Below, piece by piece: positions 12,840 to 24,925 of a DNA stretch of 64,000 nucleotides (positions are counted from its first letter, which is position 1; each line of letters begins with the position of its first letter). Source of the DNA: Mytilus californianus (taxonomy: Eukaryota; Mollusca; Bivalvia; Mytilida; Mytilidae). The DNA is taken from positions 108,311,640 to 108,375,639 of the forward strand of contig NW_026262712.1 of the NCBI RefSeq assembly GCF_021869535.1, written 5' to 3'. The position numbers and the translations under genes were made by a program. The notes below the pieces were generated by a model. That model was given only the letters and a program-made list of their open reading frames with translations, ran no database searches and had not been told where the DNA came from.

Positions 12840-15270
12840 GTTTCCAATCTTATAACTTTTGTGTAATCAATCCTCATTCAGTTCTAAACCAAGATCCTGA
12901 AATTTCACAGGTAGATTGGAATAATTTTAGGAATTTTTCAGTATTATTTCAGACTTGGATACTTAAGCCATTTTTCAGCCACATTTTCAAAAGTCAGTAA
13001 TTCCAAATGTTGTGTAATCAACTACAGTTTTCAAACCAGACAGATGGGTCAGTATGCGTAACTAATTTTCCATAGGTGGTAATGGTAACATTTTCTTCTG
13101 TAGCTCAGTCCATATCGTAAACTTGGATATGTATGATGGCTCGTTTCGAAGCTGAGACATTTTCACAGATGTGGTTAAATTTTCGGGGTACGAAATGTGA
13201 TTCATTTTTCTGTAAATTAGCACACCCTGAAAATCCTTTCGTGATGCGGCTCCTTGTTGTAAAAAATCCCCTTTTTCACACAATAAGTTCTTTGAAAATT
13301 TAATACTTTGTATACATTTAATAACTCCATAGTTTTTACACATTTATTCTATGGTCCTCTACTTTCCAAATCAACACAAATGGTTAAGCTCAGTCACTTG
13401 TTAAAAATAGAAACATGTCCAATATTGCTACACAGAGATTTTTTGTTTATGCACAACTTTTGTGTTCCTCAATTTGAGGCGCATGAGAGGTATTGACCCA
13501 GATCCTTGAAACTTTACATAAGTATAAAAGTTTACAAGTCTGCACACCGATTGAAGTTTTTCACCTCCCGTATTGAGTTTATAAAGATTTCCCCCAAATT
13601 TTGCATTTTATATTTCTATATATTTAAATGTTCATTATAGACCATTCTCCATTATTTAAGAAACATTCTATAGAAACCTGGCCATTGGAGCCTTTGATCC
13701 ATTATACTCTTAAAATATTTTCATTGTTTTTTTGTATCAAATTTGTTTGATTTTTTGTTTGTATATGCAATTCACAATTTATGATTCAGACACTATTCTC
13801 TTATATTAAACACATGTGACTTTATATTATCTTATTTGTAATTGTATGTTGGACCTTAAAATGGAAAGGCACATAGCTACCTTGTTGACAGATATTTTAT
13901 AGAAAATATAAATATGGCACACCTTGTTAGAGGCAATAGTCTTGTGTTGCTATAAATTAGATGATGAAAATAAACAAAAAATTATGTCAGTCACCAAGAC
14001 AGTGGTTAAAATTTTTAGTTTTGACAGACAGTAAATATTATTTTTTTAGTAAATATTTTCATGGTATATATTTTTACCAATTTTGACTAAATGAGATCAC
14101 ATTGTAGAAACCATAGACTAATTTATAGATATAAAGCTGGCAATGGTAATACTTGTATTTTATGATTTTTACCACTATATATTAAATGCTGTGATAAGTG
14201 GCACATAAAATTCTTGATAAAGGAGCCATTTTTTTTAACTGCTTTCTGATTTTCCATAAAATTGTTATAACATAGCAGTTAATATGTTTAAACAGATGCT
14301 TGTGAAGTGTTTGTCATATAAAGTACCATGGTAAACCATCACTGTCAAATATCTATATATGGTGTATTTTATTTTTCTGTATTGTATATTTTAATGGTTG
14401 GAAAGCAATAACAAACAAGATATCTCTGATATTATATAACAAGGGGTGATCAATAACTGGACAGATGTTCTTCATGTTCTCTTCAATTTTTTTTGTAGTA
14501 CCCATCAGTTAAATGCTTTTTTCATTACAAAAATACAAAAATAGATAAGAAAATATATTACATGTTAAACCAACCAAATACTAATGTGCTGAATTGTTCT
14601 AGTTTTCTTAAGATTATGTGTACATAACTTGGCAAATACATCTATGGTCACTTCAACACCAAACTATTTCTTGTAAAAGTAATAATGAATTCCTCAATTT
14701 CTATTATCACAATTCTATTCTGTATCACATAAATATTTCTTCTGTTATAAAAATTTCACATAAAATTTATAAATATTCTTCCTCTTTCTAAACTTGAATT
14801 TATATAAATTTTAGGCAACGTCTGATATACAATAGGAAAGAAACAAAAATAAAGATCATAAGTATGTTTCAATTCTGTATATAAATGTTATACAATATAA
14901 ACTAAGTGCATCAATGTATAATTTCTCACTTATTCTCACTAAAATTCTCTTAACTTTGTAATAATGTTTAATAGAATAGCATAGTGACCATCTCAAGAGT
15001 TATTACCAAATAGAAATATCTCCTCTGCCAGCTACTTATTGCATTTTAAGGTTATTATTTTATGCCAGTAATATTTTCCCTGTAAATTGTTTGATAATTT
15101 CCGTTTTCACATATTCAGTCCAAAATCCCAATATCCTATTATAAAAGGATAATCGGTATTCAGAGCTTCTTTAAATTATTATTCAGTGGAACATTCTTAA
15201 ATTAGACTCCATAACCAGGGCATGATCTTGTGACAATCCCAAAACAAAGTTTGAATTATTTTAGACTCAG
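12840..15270. other. AT-rich region without a supported gene
   Basis: No splice-bounded coding segment was recognised. A 93-codon open frame on the - strand at 13062-13343 reads like protein but matches nothing I know and has no visible flanking exons. The remainder is low-complexity AT-rich DNA. Confidence 0.45.
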
Positions 15271-15275
15271 TGTTT

Positions 15276-15476
15276 TTACTTTTCCATGGCTTCCTTGGTT
15301 ACACTACTAATAGGATGAGACCTATCTTTTCCATAAGACTACTTTAAAAATAGCATCTCCTTTAATTTAAAAAAAAATAATAATATAGGTCCATCCCCTT
15401 CTCAACACATCTCCTCCATGGCTTTCTGGACTGCACTGTTGATTGGATGGGACCTATCTTTTCCAAAAGTTCATCA
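15276..15476 (-). pseudogene. Two tandem copies of a short C-terminal coding fragment (GKDRSHPI motif)
   Basis: On the - strand, 15402-15476 reads GKDRSHPINSAVQKAMEEMC then a stop. Some 130 bp further on, 15276-15338 reads GKDRSHPISSVTKEAMEK then a stop. The shared frame, with third-position differences, suggests two copies of a real protein terminus. I do not recognise the protein. No upstream exon could be tied to either copy, so this may be the remnant of a gene or element. Confidence 0.35.
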
Positions 15477-15504
15477 TATTTTGTTTTGTAATAAACCATT
15501 TATG

Positions 15505-15506
<2 letters not shown>

Positions 15507-15541
<35 letters not shown>
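15507..15541. repeat. TAA/AAT trinucleotide microsatellite
   Basis: About eleven uninterrupted ATA/TAA triplets directly upstream of AAATTCTTTATTTAAAGAGG. Plain microsatellite. Confidence 0.9.
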
Positions 15542-15544
<3 letters not shown>

Positions 15545-15672
15545 TCTTTATTTAAAGAGGGTAAACACAGTTAGTTACAATAAATAATCTTCCCTGAGGC
15601 CCTCATATACAATACAAGTAAAAAAATAATAATAAGAGAAAAAAAGCAAACATACAACATATTAACACATAG

Positions 15673-16501
15673 TCATTTAACAATCGTATAGTCATGATAG
15701 TTCAATTTAACAATCGTATAGTCATGATAGTTCAGTGTACATGTACCATTAGAACATATAAAACATTTTGATTCAAGATCATTAATGATCTGAATTAAGT
15801 CCTCCTTACTTTTCCCACCATATCCAGAATTATCATTTGATTTGGAAAGTTCAGTTATTGAGTCTAATGAGAGGTCAAGGTTCTGAGCTTGATCATTATT
15901 ATTTTCGGACATTTGTGAGTTCTCTTGGGAAAATTCAAAAAATTTTCTATAAATTCAACTGGTGTGGATTATCTTGGTTGAGATGAAATGATTTCTTTTT
16001 CAAGGGATTCATAGGTTGCCACAAAAGTGTCAATCCAAGTATAAACATTGTGACCTTGAACATTAATTGTACCAGTACTTACATATAATGTCAGTGTTAC
16101 TGAGTTACTGACAGTTTTGTATATATTTCCATACTGAAAATGACTTCTTATAAAGTTCAGATCATTATCCAAGATTCTCTGTACATCTTGTAACATATGT
16201 TGTGCGACATGAATAGTTACACTATGCTTCTTCGGAGATATTTGAAAAAGTCTGGCACATTTTCAGCTGATAAATCGAGTGAAATACTTTCATTTTCTGA
16301 ATTTTGTTCTCTTGATTCACTATTTCCATTAAAAAGTGTAGTTGCATTGAAAGAATTAAACAGTGATTTCACAGCAGTAAAACTGTTTAGTAAAGACATA
16401 ATCCATTTATCAGGAGCACTCAGAATAACATCCTCTCTCTTCAGGTAGTTCAGAGTCTTATTGTACAACCGCCTTATTCCAGGTAACTCTTTGTATAGCA
16501 A
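15673..16501 (-). pseudogene. Decayed protein-coding remnant, probably from a mobile element
   Basis: Three - strand open stretches follow one another in shifted frames: 16217-16501, 15969-16196 and 15673-15912. The middle one contains VTLTLYVSTGTINVQGHN. This resembles an STGT-INVQG motif I associate with unclassified, probably mobile-element-encoded proteins of invertebrates; that is recollection only. Each junction needs a frameshift, and the last stretch ends in a 28-bp tandem duplication (near 15679 and 15707) that repeats LNYHDYTIVK. An intron-bearing gene is possible, but no clean splice pairs were found. Confidence 0.45.
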
Positions 16502-16724
16502 GTATCGCCTAGTTGGCCCTTGAAACTAGAGAACTTTTCTTTGTAAGTACTTCAAATTGAGAAAGGCATCCATAGAACAGTATTTTTCTTATTTTGTACA
16601 TGTGTTCTAACAAGGAATACAGAAGGTAAATATGAGACTGAAAAATTAGAATTTGAAAAGAATGTCCAATAGAATTCACTACTTCTAATGGTTTTTATCA
16701 TTTAGAAAGAAATGTATTGCATTA

Positions 16725-17821
16725 TTTACCTGGAATTATGCAGTCTGACGTGTTAAAGTCTATGATCTCTGTTGTTGTATCAAAATCAGTGCATGTTCCA
16801 TAATCTCACAGCGTTGTTTGGTAAGAAATGTATTGAAATTGCTCACCAGGAATAAGGCAGTTTGACAAGTTAAATTCTTTGATATCTGTACTCTTATTGA
16901 ATTCAGTTAATGTTCCGTAATATGACGGTGTTGTTTGGTAAAAGATGTATTTAATTGCCCAACTGGAATTATGCAGTCTTGTCATCATGTTAATTTTTTT
17001 TTATCTCTGTGGTTGTATTAAAATCCTTGCATGTTCCGTAATCTGGCGTTGTTGTTATTGATAAGAAATGTATTGAATTGCTCACATGGAATAAAGTAGT
17101 CTAGTAAGTTAAATTCTGTTATGCACTTTGATATTTGTGGTTGTAACATAATCTAACAACGTTGCTTTGTAGGAAATGAAAAGAATTGTTTTCTTAAATA
17201 AGGCAGTCTGACGAGTTGAACTCTTTGATCTCTTGTTGTATTAAAACCTGTTGTTCCATAATCTGACTGCGTTGTTTGAAGTCCATTTTATCCAATCAAT
17301 CATGAAGCAGCATATGAATGGGTTATCCTCAATGTCCCTGAAAAAAGAAATTTATAATTTAAAATTTAAATCTAAATCTTGTACATTTCCCCGATAATCT
17401 GACATTGTTGCTTGGTAAGAAATGTATTGAATTGCTTTTTCTGGAACAAGACAGTCTGACGTGTTTGATAGCTTTACTTTAATTGAAATCAGTGCATGTT
17501 TCATAATCTGACATTGTTGCTTGGTAATAAATTTATTGAATTTCTAACCTGGAATAAGGCAGTCTGATGTGTTAAACTCTTTGATATCTGTGGTTTTATC
17601 ACAATCTGTTCCATAATCTGAAACTTCGTTTGATAGGAAATCCATTTTATTCAATCTATCATTGCACAGCATATTAATGGGTTATCCTCAATGTCCCTTT
17701 CATTAACTGGAATTATGCAGTCTGTCATGTTAAACTCTTTGATATCTGTGGTTATGTTAAATTCAGTGCATGTTCCATATTCTGACATTGTTGCTTGGTA
17801 GGAAATGTATTGAATTGTTTA
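16725..17821. repeat. Tandem array of about 112-bp repeats (left part, interrupted by the large transposon)
   Basis: Diverged units share AAGAAATGTATTGAATTGCT, a GGAATAAGGCAGTCTGA-like phrase and CATGTTCCATAATCTGACNN. Phrase starts lie near 16740, 16857, 16972, 17096, 17206, 17451, 17560 and 17717, mostly 110-125 bp apart. A longer variant carries GTCCATTTTATNCAATC near 17280 and 17640. The array breaks off mid-unit at 17821, where the transposon starts, and resumes at 29071. Confidence 0.8.
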
Positions 17822-18234
17822 GGGCTATTCCAGAAAAAAATGTATGGGGGTGTTGGACGGCAGTTGATCTTTTTTTGCATGGGTGATGGGGGGAGGAGGA
17901 ATTAAAATTGTGTGGGTAGTTGTTCTCTTACACAACTTAATTAGATGGGTGGTTGTACCTAAAGAGAAGAAAATATCTTTTTCAGTTGATAGAACCTTCA
18001 AATATCGATGGAAAACGTGTTTTATTCGGCGATTTTGTTTACTTTTTGCGCATATTAAATCCTTTGGTTAATGCCCGAGCGTTTCGAATGGAACTGTATA
18101 TGCATATCGGTGCTCCTAAAAGGGAGAGAGTTACGAAGTGTCAGAGTAGTAACTGGTTCCCGGATTTCTTTTTTTAACTGTTTTCCCTAATGTGACATGT
18201 TCAGTTACCAGATTGTTTACCGCATGGAAACAGC

Positions 18235-21200
18235 ATGGCTGGACAGTGGGATGTTATCGCTGTTTGTTCCTGGCTCCAATCCAATGGATTGGGGAAATTT
18301 GCGGACTTTTTTACAGGTAATATTTGTTCATTAAAGGAGATGGTGTTGTGAAAATTTATCCACAACTCGAAGACTGGCTCCAGAAAAGCAATGTTTACCA
18401 TGTTATTAACGAAATAAATGCAAAAAACAAAAAGTCAGTATGTTTTACTGACAATCGAAATTAAACAGATAAATGAGTGTATATTCGAAAGGAAGTTACA
18501 GAGTCCCAATACAAACAATAAAATGATTTTAATAAGGGTTATTAAAAAACATTTTTCATACGAGAAAAGGCTGTTTTGTTGGCATCTTGATTCTTGATTG
18601 ATTTTTATTTTATCATTATATATATATAATAAAAACACAGAAATGACAAAAATAAACATAATATAACCACAAGAGTATTTTTTTATCAGTATTGTGTGAA
18701 ATATGCTCCAGAACTTGATTAGTACAGTGAAATGTTTTGTCAGAAGGTAATATAATTATTTGTTTGCCTTTGGCATAGTTTGATTGTTATTATTCTGAGT
18801 ATACATGAGGGTCGTAATGGGGGTACCTTCATGACCAATAACGGTAAAAATTCTTAACAAATGACGTTAACAGTAATTTTTGGTACATGACGATGAAATG
18901 TACACTTTCTTTTAGACGATAAAAAAATCAACTGATTTTGACGAATCACGTTAAATTTTTTCCAAAAATAACGGTAACGATAATTATTTGAGACCTCTGA
19001 CGAATCACGATAAGGATATTTTGACAAATCACGGTAAAATTTTAACCAATATGATGCGAACGGTAGCCAAAAATGACCGTTTGACGCCTGACGGTAAATG
19101 GCATTCCTACCCTCATACATGGGTAAATTAATTATAACCAAAAAATTACTTTTATGTACACATGTAGTAAAATAAATAAGTCACAGTAGTTTTTCAAACT
19201 TGCAAGCAGATTCTATTGAACTTTGTAGGAAATCAATGTCGGATATAAATTGCCAGTATTATTTGTAAGTAGTAGAACTTATGAACCTACACATGCTTTT
19301 GGTGGATGGATATTTTATCATACTTAATAACTTATAGCTAGCTTGCTGTGTAAAAGCACTATATAATCAATAATTTTAATGCACATTTACTTGTTTTCAT
19401 GCTGTTTATTCATTTCACTTTTTCTGTTATTTTCAACATATATTTATAAACAAATTGCCTAATGTGATAAAGATATTTGATGCAGTTTACATGTACATGA
19501 AATTATCACAAATTAATTCTACCACAAAATTTTTAGATGTTGATGGAATTTGTATACGGTAATCATTTTTAACTTTCATACCCTGCTATATATCCATATA
19601 TCTATCACATATATTATTCTTGTGCTTCTATAATCATTCTACAGGCATGGATTTAGAGGTTGGCATATGTCTTGCCCTTTCCCCACTAAAAATGAGAGGA
19701 TTTTTTTTAACACAGTAAACATTTAAGCATTGTTACCCTAGACAATGAATGAAAAAAATGCACCTACTAAAACCAAAGTCCTGGATCTGTGTCTGCTTTG
19801 TATTTCTCAAAGTTTCCTTTGATTATTATTCTTTTAAAGGTGATTATTGATAACAAATTATGAAAGGTATTTCACACCAAAACCAGCACTTTAATATAAA
19901 AAAAGTACTTCAATAGATAATTAACATACCGGGTAGATACTATTTACTAATATTCAATCTTAACTCTTTGTCAGGTAAGTGATTCAGTTCTAGTAGAGGT
20001 TAGCCTAGAACTGAATAAATGCTTTTAAGACTAACCTCAGACTTTTCGAGATAGAATGAATAGTTACAAACAAAATGTATATATAGTGGTCACATAATAC
20101 CTAAGAAATGGAATCGGATATAAAACTTTTGTCAGAAACTACAGAGACAATTTGAATAAAACTAGAGGAGTGGTCCATGATTGTCATTTACTACAATTGT
20201 AACTCTCAATTTTTTAAATGACTGCTTTATACTCTGATTGGCTGTCCGACACTTTTTGTATGTCGTGGTCACTTTTGCCATCTGTAGACATTTGGTTTAT
20301 ATTAGCCTAAATTATTGTATATCATTGTCCGTCCATCCGTCATCACCACTTAGGACAAAAACCCAAAACAACTTTCACCTATTTTCATGTTTCAATAAAT
20401 CATCATATCCTATCCCAGCACCCCAACTCCATAGATCACTACGTGTTTGGAACATCTACTTGGACCAATCAGAATAAACTTTTTTTATTTAGGAGTATTT
20501 TGAGGGGCATAAGGAAGGGAGGGGTTTACTAAAGAACCCTATGGGATTTTATTTTTTTAAATTTTCAAATAAATATAAACGTGAAAACCGTAGGTAATAG
20601 ATGTACTTGGTCTTCAGTAATGATCACTGGACAATAAAACAAAAATAAAATAAAGGGTAAGTCCCTGGGGGTCACCACCACCCCCTTCAATTTGAGAATG
20701 TGCTTTTATCTTGCAAACGGTCCAGATTCCCACCCCTAAACCATATATATTCTTGTATGGGACAATAAAACAAATCAAATGAAATATAGAGGGAGTTCCC
20801 AGTGTCGCCCCCACCCCTGTCCTGTTTGAGAATGTGTAAACGGTTTAGATCCCCACCCCTAAACCATATATATTCTTGTACGGGACATTAAAACAAATCA
20901 AATGAAATATAGAGTGAGTCTTCGGGGTCACCCCCACCCCCATCCTGTTTGAGAACGTGTAAACGGTTTAGATCCCCACCCCTAAACCATATATATTCTT
21001 GTATGGGACAATAAAACAAATCAAATGAAATATAGGGGTAGTCTCTTGTGATCACCCCCACCCCCTTCTGTTTGAGAACTTGAAAATGATCGAGATCCAC
21101 ACCCCTAAACCATATATATTCTCGTATGGGACAATAACACAAATCAAATGAAATATATGGGGAGTCCCCAGGGGTCATCCCCACCCCTCCTGTTTGAGAA

Positions 21201-24200
21201 AACAAAACATGTTAGAAAACACAATCATTTCAAATTTTCATTGTCATCAAATCCTTTATAAGCAAGTGAGATGTGACAGCTAAAATGGAAAAAATTATAG
21301 GGGTAGTACCAAGGGTTTTATAATTACAGGGCTTTGTTTGGGAGACTTTGTAACAGCATCCTGTTACTATTATGTATTTTTTTAAATGAAATTTCATAGA
21401 AATGTGCCTTGTATGGTAAATATTCAACTTTGTCATTTGCTATTCATGTTAAGTTGGATTGAATGATAGTTAGGAGGGGGTTTAATGTATAATCACAGTA
21501 AGTATTTGTTTTACAAGACCATTTTTTTTATAATTTCAGAAGAAGAAATAGATGGTAATGCTTTATTGGGCCTAAACGAAGATGAGGTGTTACAGATTTT
21601 CCCAAAAATGGGACCAAGGGCAAAATTTAGGACCCTCCTTCATCAGTTAAAGGTATGAACATAACGCCAGATCCTTTTATATTTAACATGTTTTATTATT
21701 ATCAAAGGACATCTATGTTTTTATGCCCCACCTACGATAGTAGAGGGCCATTATGTTTTCTGGTCTGTGCATCCGTTCGTTTGTCTGTTTGTTCGTCCGT
21801 CTGTCCCGTGTCAGGCAAAAGTTTTTGGTCAAGATAGTTTTTGATGAAGTTGAAATCCAATCAACTTGAAACTCAGTACACATGTTCCCTATGATATGAT
21901 CTTTCTAATTTTAATGCCAAATTAGAGTTTTGACCCCCTATTTCACGGTCCACTGAACATAGAAAATGATAGTGTGAGTGGGGCATCCATGTACTTTGGA
22001 CACATTCTTGTTTACATATGTGAATGTTTGGCATGATTTTGGTTTCCTTTTCTTATTTCAAATCATGTCGTGCTTTTCTTTGACAGATCAATATTTATGA
22101 AATGCATTTATCATCAGAACATATGTTGATAGATATATGCAACATACTTCACTGAAGCTGTACTGTGACATATAATTGCTTATATTTATTACATTTGGTC
22201 TTGTTTTCTGCCATTAACCACCAAAACTGTCATCTGTAGATCCATCCTAATATCCCTTTTTTACTTGTTTTTTATGTTGAACATGTTCTTGTCTGATTTT
22301 ATCCCCATCAGTGATCATACGATGTTGAAGAACCATCAATCAATCAATTTAAAAGATAAACAATTTTTATTATGTTACAGGAAGGTGACATGAAGGAAAA
22401 AAAGCCTGAGAAGCCTGAAGAAGTCACCAAAGCATCTGTAACACTTGAGGCTGTAACTTTTGAAATACAACCAGAAAATATGGAACATGTAGAAATAAAT
22501 GATCTTGAGACCAAGCAACAAGATGTTAAGGTTGAACCACAGATTGTCAACAGAAAACAGGCTATCCCAAAAGCACAGATAACAGCAAAGTTAGCACCTG
22601 GTACTCAGATGACACTTAATCATTTTCTGAAGGGAAAAATGGATCCTAAATGTGACAGGTGTGTAACTATACCCATTGCAAATGAAGTTATAGGGGTATA
22701 CAGTTTTGACCTAATGGTAACAACTTTTTGTCATTACTTTTCCTCTGTCCTCTGTTGTAATAGAAAATAAAGGGATATGGAGTAAATGTACATGGGACAA
22801 AATTGCACAAAATACATAGAGAAAATACAAATTATCAATCAACAGGGCTTTTATTCCTGTTCTTCATCTTGACAGTCGATGTAGAGTCTTCAACAATGAA
22901 CGAATCATTCATAGCCTACAACAAGGTCAAGACGGCCCCTAGCATCTTTCTACATCCATTTAATTGTTTATTTAATAGGTGAGCTTTGCAGGTTTAGATG
23001 AATATTAGGTTTTACTGTCAACAAATATGGGCACCACGCTTTAAAAAAAAACATTTAAATAGAGAAAACGAAAAGTGGCAATTTATTCAGATGTTCTGTA
23101 GCTCAAAAAACAAAAAGGAATAACCCTGTCTGTCTCTCCGTCTGTCTTACTAAGTTTAATATTGCAATATGTGGCAACAGGTGTCCTAAGTGGAAAAAGG
23201 GGGGTATCTGTTACTCTGCACACATTCTGTCTTTATTTCAATTTAGTATGATGCTTGTATTTATATACAAATGAAATAATGTTTTTTTTTTTTTTCAGAT
23301 ATGGTGAATTGAGGCGTATTGGTTTTAAAGTTTTCGAACAAGAGTTCCTAGATTTGCAAACACCTATGAAGCGTGCATGGTATGAGTTTTGGAACAAAAA
23401 GGCTTTGGACTTAGCACATGAAAATACCAAAAGATCTTATATGGAAGGTTTGATAAAAAAAGCCTGGTCATATGAAGGTGGCAGACAGATTGCACTATGC
23501 AAATTTGGGAAGGAAATCTGTAAAGCTCAAAAATTAGAAAATGATCCATTCAGTTGCTATGAGCAAGCAGCAGAACAGAAACAAAATGAAATACAGAAAT
23601 TGGAGACAGAAAAGACAGAAAAAGAGCAGGAACTTTGTAGTCGAATATACAAAGGAACCATTTCTATGAATGATAAAGTTTCATTACGAAAGCATATAAA
23701 ATTGATAACAGTTGATGCTGAGAAAGCTGAGAAAGATTATTCAAAAATACTAACAAACTGGACAGCTCATGCTTATAAAGTTGAGAGACGGGGTGTAGAG
23801 AAAAAGAAACCTGGTAGGAAAAGGAAAGCAGAAATACAGGAGATAAAATATCTGACTGCAAAGGAGTTAAGGTCTAAGAAAAGTAAAGTTGATAACCAGT
23901 CAGCAGGCAACCAAGATAAAAGTATGGAGTCAAATGATATGTTTGTAGAAGACCCAGCTGAGATCACAAGTGACAACCATGATGAAGGTATGGAGTCAAA
24001 TGATGTTATGTTTGTAGACGACCCAGCTGAGATAACAAAGGACAACCATGATGAAGGTATGGAGTCAAATGATGTAATGTTTGTAGAAGACCCAGCTGAG
24101 ATAACAAAGGACAACCATGATGAAGGTATGGAGTCAAATGATGTAATGTTTGTAGAAGACCCAGCTGAGATCACAAGGGATAACAACAATGAAGGTATGG

Positions 24201-24925
24201 AGAAAAAGAATCAGGAAAAACAGAAGAAAAATCCAATGACAAAGAAAAACATGACCCTATTTATACCACAGACATATGATACGTACCTTGGAATAAAGTT
24301 GTTATTTCCAGGAATCAGTCAGAACACAGTTGGGCTTCCCCATGGTCTATCACGAGGTTCAAACGCTTGCACTGGTTTCTGCCTAAAATTGGCTGAACAT
24401 TTTTTTAACGAAAAATTTTCTCTTCACATTAAACCCGCACTTTCCGAGTATAGAAGTAGCCTGCATGAAATAGTATCAAGGTATGAGGACAGAAACATTC
24501 AGATGATGGACACAAAATCAGCTATGACATATTTTGGATATCAGAATTCGATGAAAATTATATCAGACACATATTGGCACCGACAACTTGGTGTAGGTGC
24601 TGATGACCCATTAGAAATATGCAGTGCAGAATACAACAGATCGATAAACTCACAAGAAAGAGAAGCCCTTTTTATCACTGTGTCAGACAAAACATTCATC
24701 ATTTTAAATAATGAGGAAGGAGATCAAGTCCTTTTTGACTCCCATGTGCATTACACTGATGATAACATGACTCTAGAAGATACTTTAAACAGAAAAGATC
24801 TACATGGTCTGATTGCTGCAAGTGACAAAACCTCAAACATGCTTATGTATGTATTTGCTCATGTTGTAAATGAACTAAGATGTTCCACTGATACCGGATG
24901 TATGTATCGCTGTCAAAAAAACTAA
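18235..24925 (+). CDS. Transposon protein, upstream frame: SAM domain, coiled coil, 23-residue repeats and cysteine-peptidase-like domain
   Basis: Exons 18235-18316, 21540-21652, 22381-22658 and 23299-24925 join in phase to 2,100 nt (699 residues). The ATG at 18235 has A at -3 and G at +4. Residues 1-65 form a SAM domain (WDVIAVCSWLQSNGLGKFA, LLGLNEDEVLQIFPKMGPR). A charged coiled coil lies near 245-275, a basic KKKPGRKRKAE patch near 325-335, and four 23-residue repeats at 365-456. Residues 483-690 hold GSNACT with Cys515 and LFDSHVH with Asp638 and His640/His642, the spacing of a papain-like cysteine peptidase; large DNA viruses and some transposons carry comparable domains. The frame ends at TAA straight after an A AAA AAC heptamer, where the transposase frame takes over. 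No stops or shifts inside exons. Confidence 0.75.
18806..19115. mobile_element. Small nested element in intron 1 of the large transposon
   Basis: TGAGGGTCGTAATG on the left pairs imperfectly with the reverse complement of the right end, TGAGGGTAGGAATG. TACA flanks both sides (18802-18805, 19116-19119), a possible 4-bp target duplication. The core has several ACGAATCACGGTAAAA variants. It lies in the 3.2-kb intron between the two SAM-domain exons and so leaves the host element's coding sequence intact. Confidence 0.55.
20625..21195. repeat. Tandem array of about 130-bp units, roughly 4.5 copies
   Basis: CACCCCTAAACCATATATAT recurs near 20728, 20855, 20978 and 21099. Each time it is followed by TCNTGTANGGGACAATAAAA and AAATCAAATGAAATATA, then a C-rich CACCCCCACCCCC stretch. 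Frames open on the - strand here are a consequence of the repeat. It lies in intron 1 of the large transposon gene. Confidence 0.85.
21721..22013 (+). repeat. Dispersed repeat (TACGATAGTAGAGGGCC family), copy 1
   Basis: Runs from TTTATGCCCCACCTACGATA to CATTCTTGTTTA and matches 37958-38250 over its full length with scattered differences (shared: TTTTTGGTCAAG, AATCAACTTGAAACT, ATTTCACGGTCCACTGAACA). It includes a pyrimidine-rich GTTTGTTCGTCCGTCTGTCC stretch. Located in intron 2 of the large transposon gene. A known-looking bivalve repeat; class unassigned. Confidence 0.8.
23921..24192 (+). repeat. In-frame 69-bp tandem repeat (four copies) in the transposon gene
   Basis: Four consecutive 23-residue units (the first is one residue short) with the core MESNDVMFVEDPAEIT. 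The copies are nearly identical in DNA, so expansion is recent or homogenised. The core places hydrophobic residues (V-M-F-V) before acidic ones, like a SUMO-interacting motif; that functional reading is inference. Confidence 0.85.

Noticed and set aside
13062..13343. 93-codon - strand open frame
   Set aside because: Reads smoothly but no recognisable domain, no clear splice sites and surrounded by repeats; not enough to call a gene.
17883..18177. Open frames just inside the left end of the large transposon
   Set aside because: They overlap the terminal and subterminal repeats and precede the SAM-domain start in other frames.
20614..21205. - strand frames of 66 and 105 codons
   Set aside because: Products of the 130-bp tandem array in intron 1 of the large transposon.
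23773..24189. 138-codon - strand open frame
   Set aside because: Mirror image of the 69-bp coding repeat of the + strand transposon gene.
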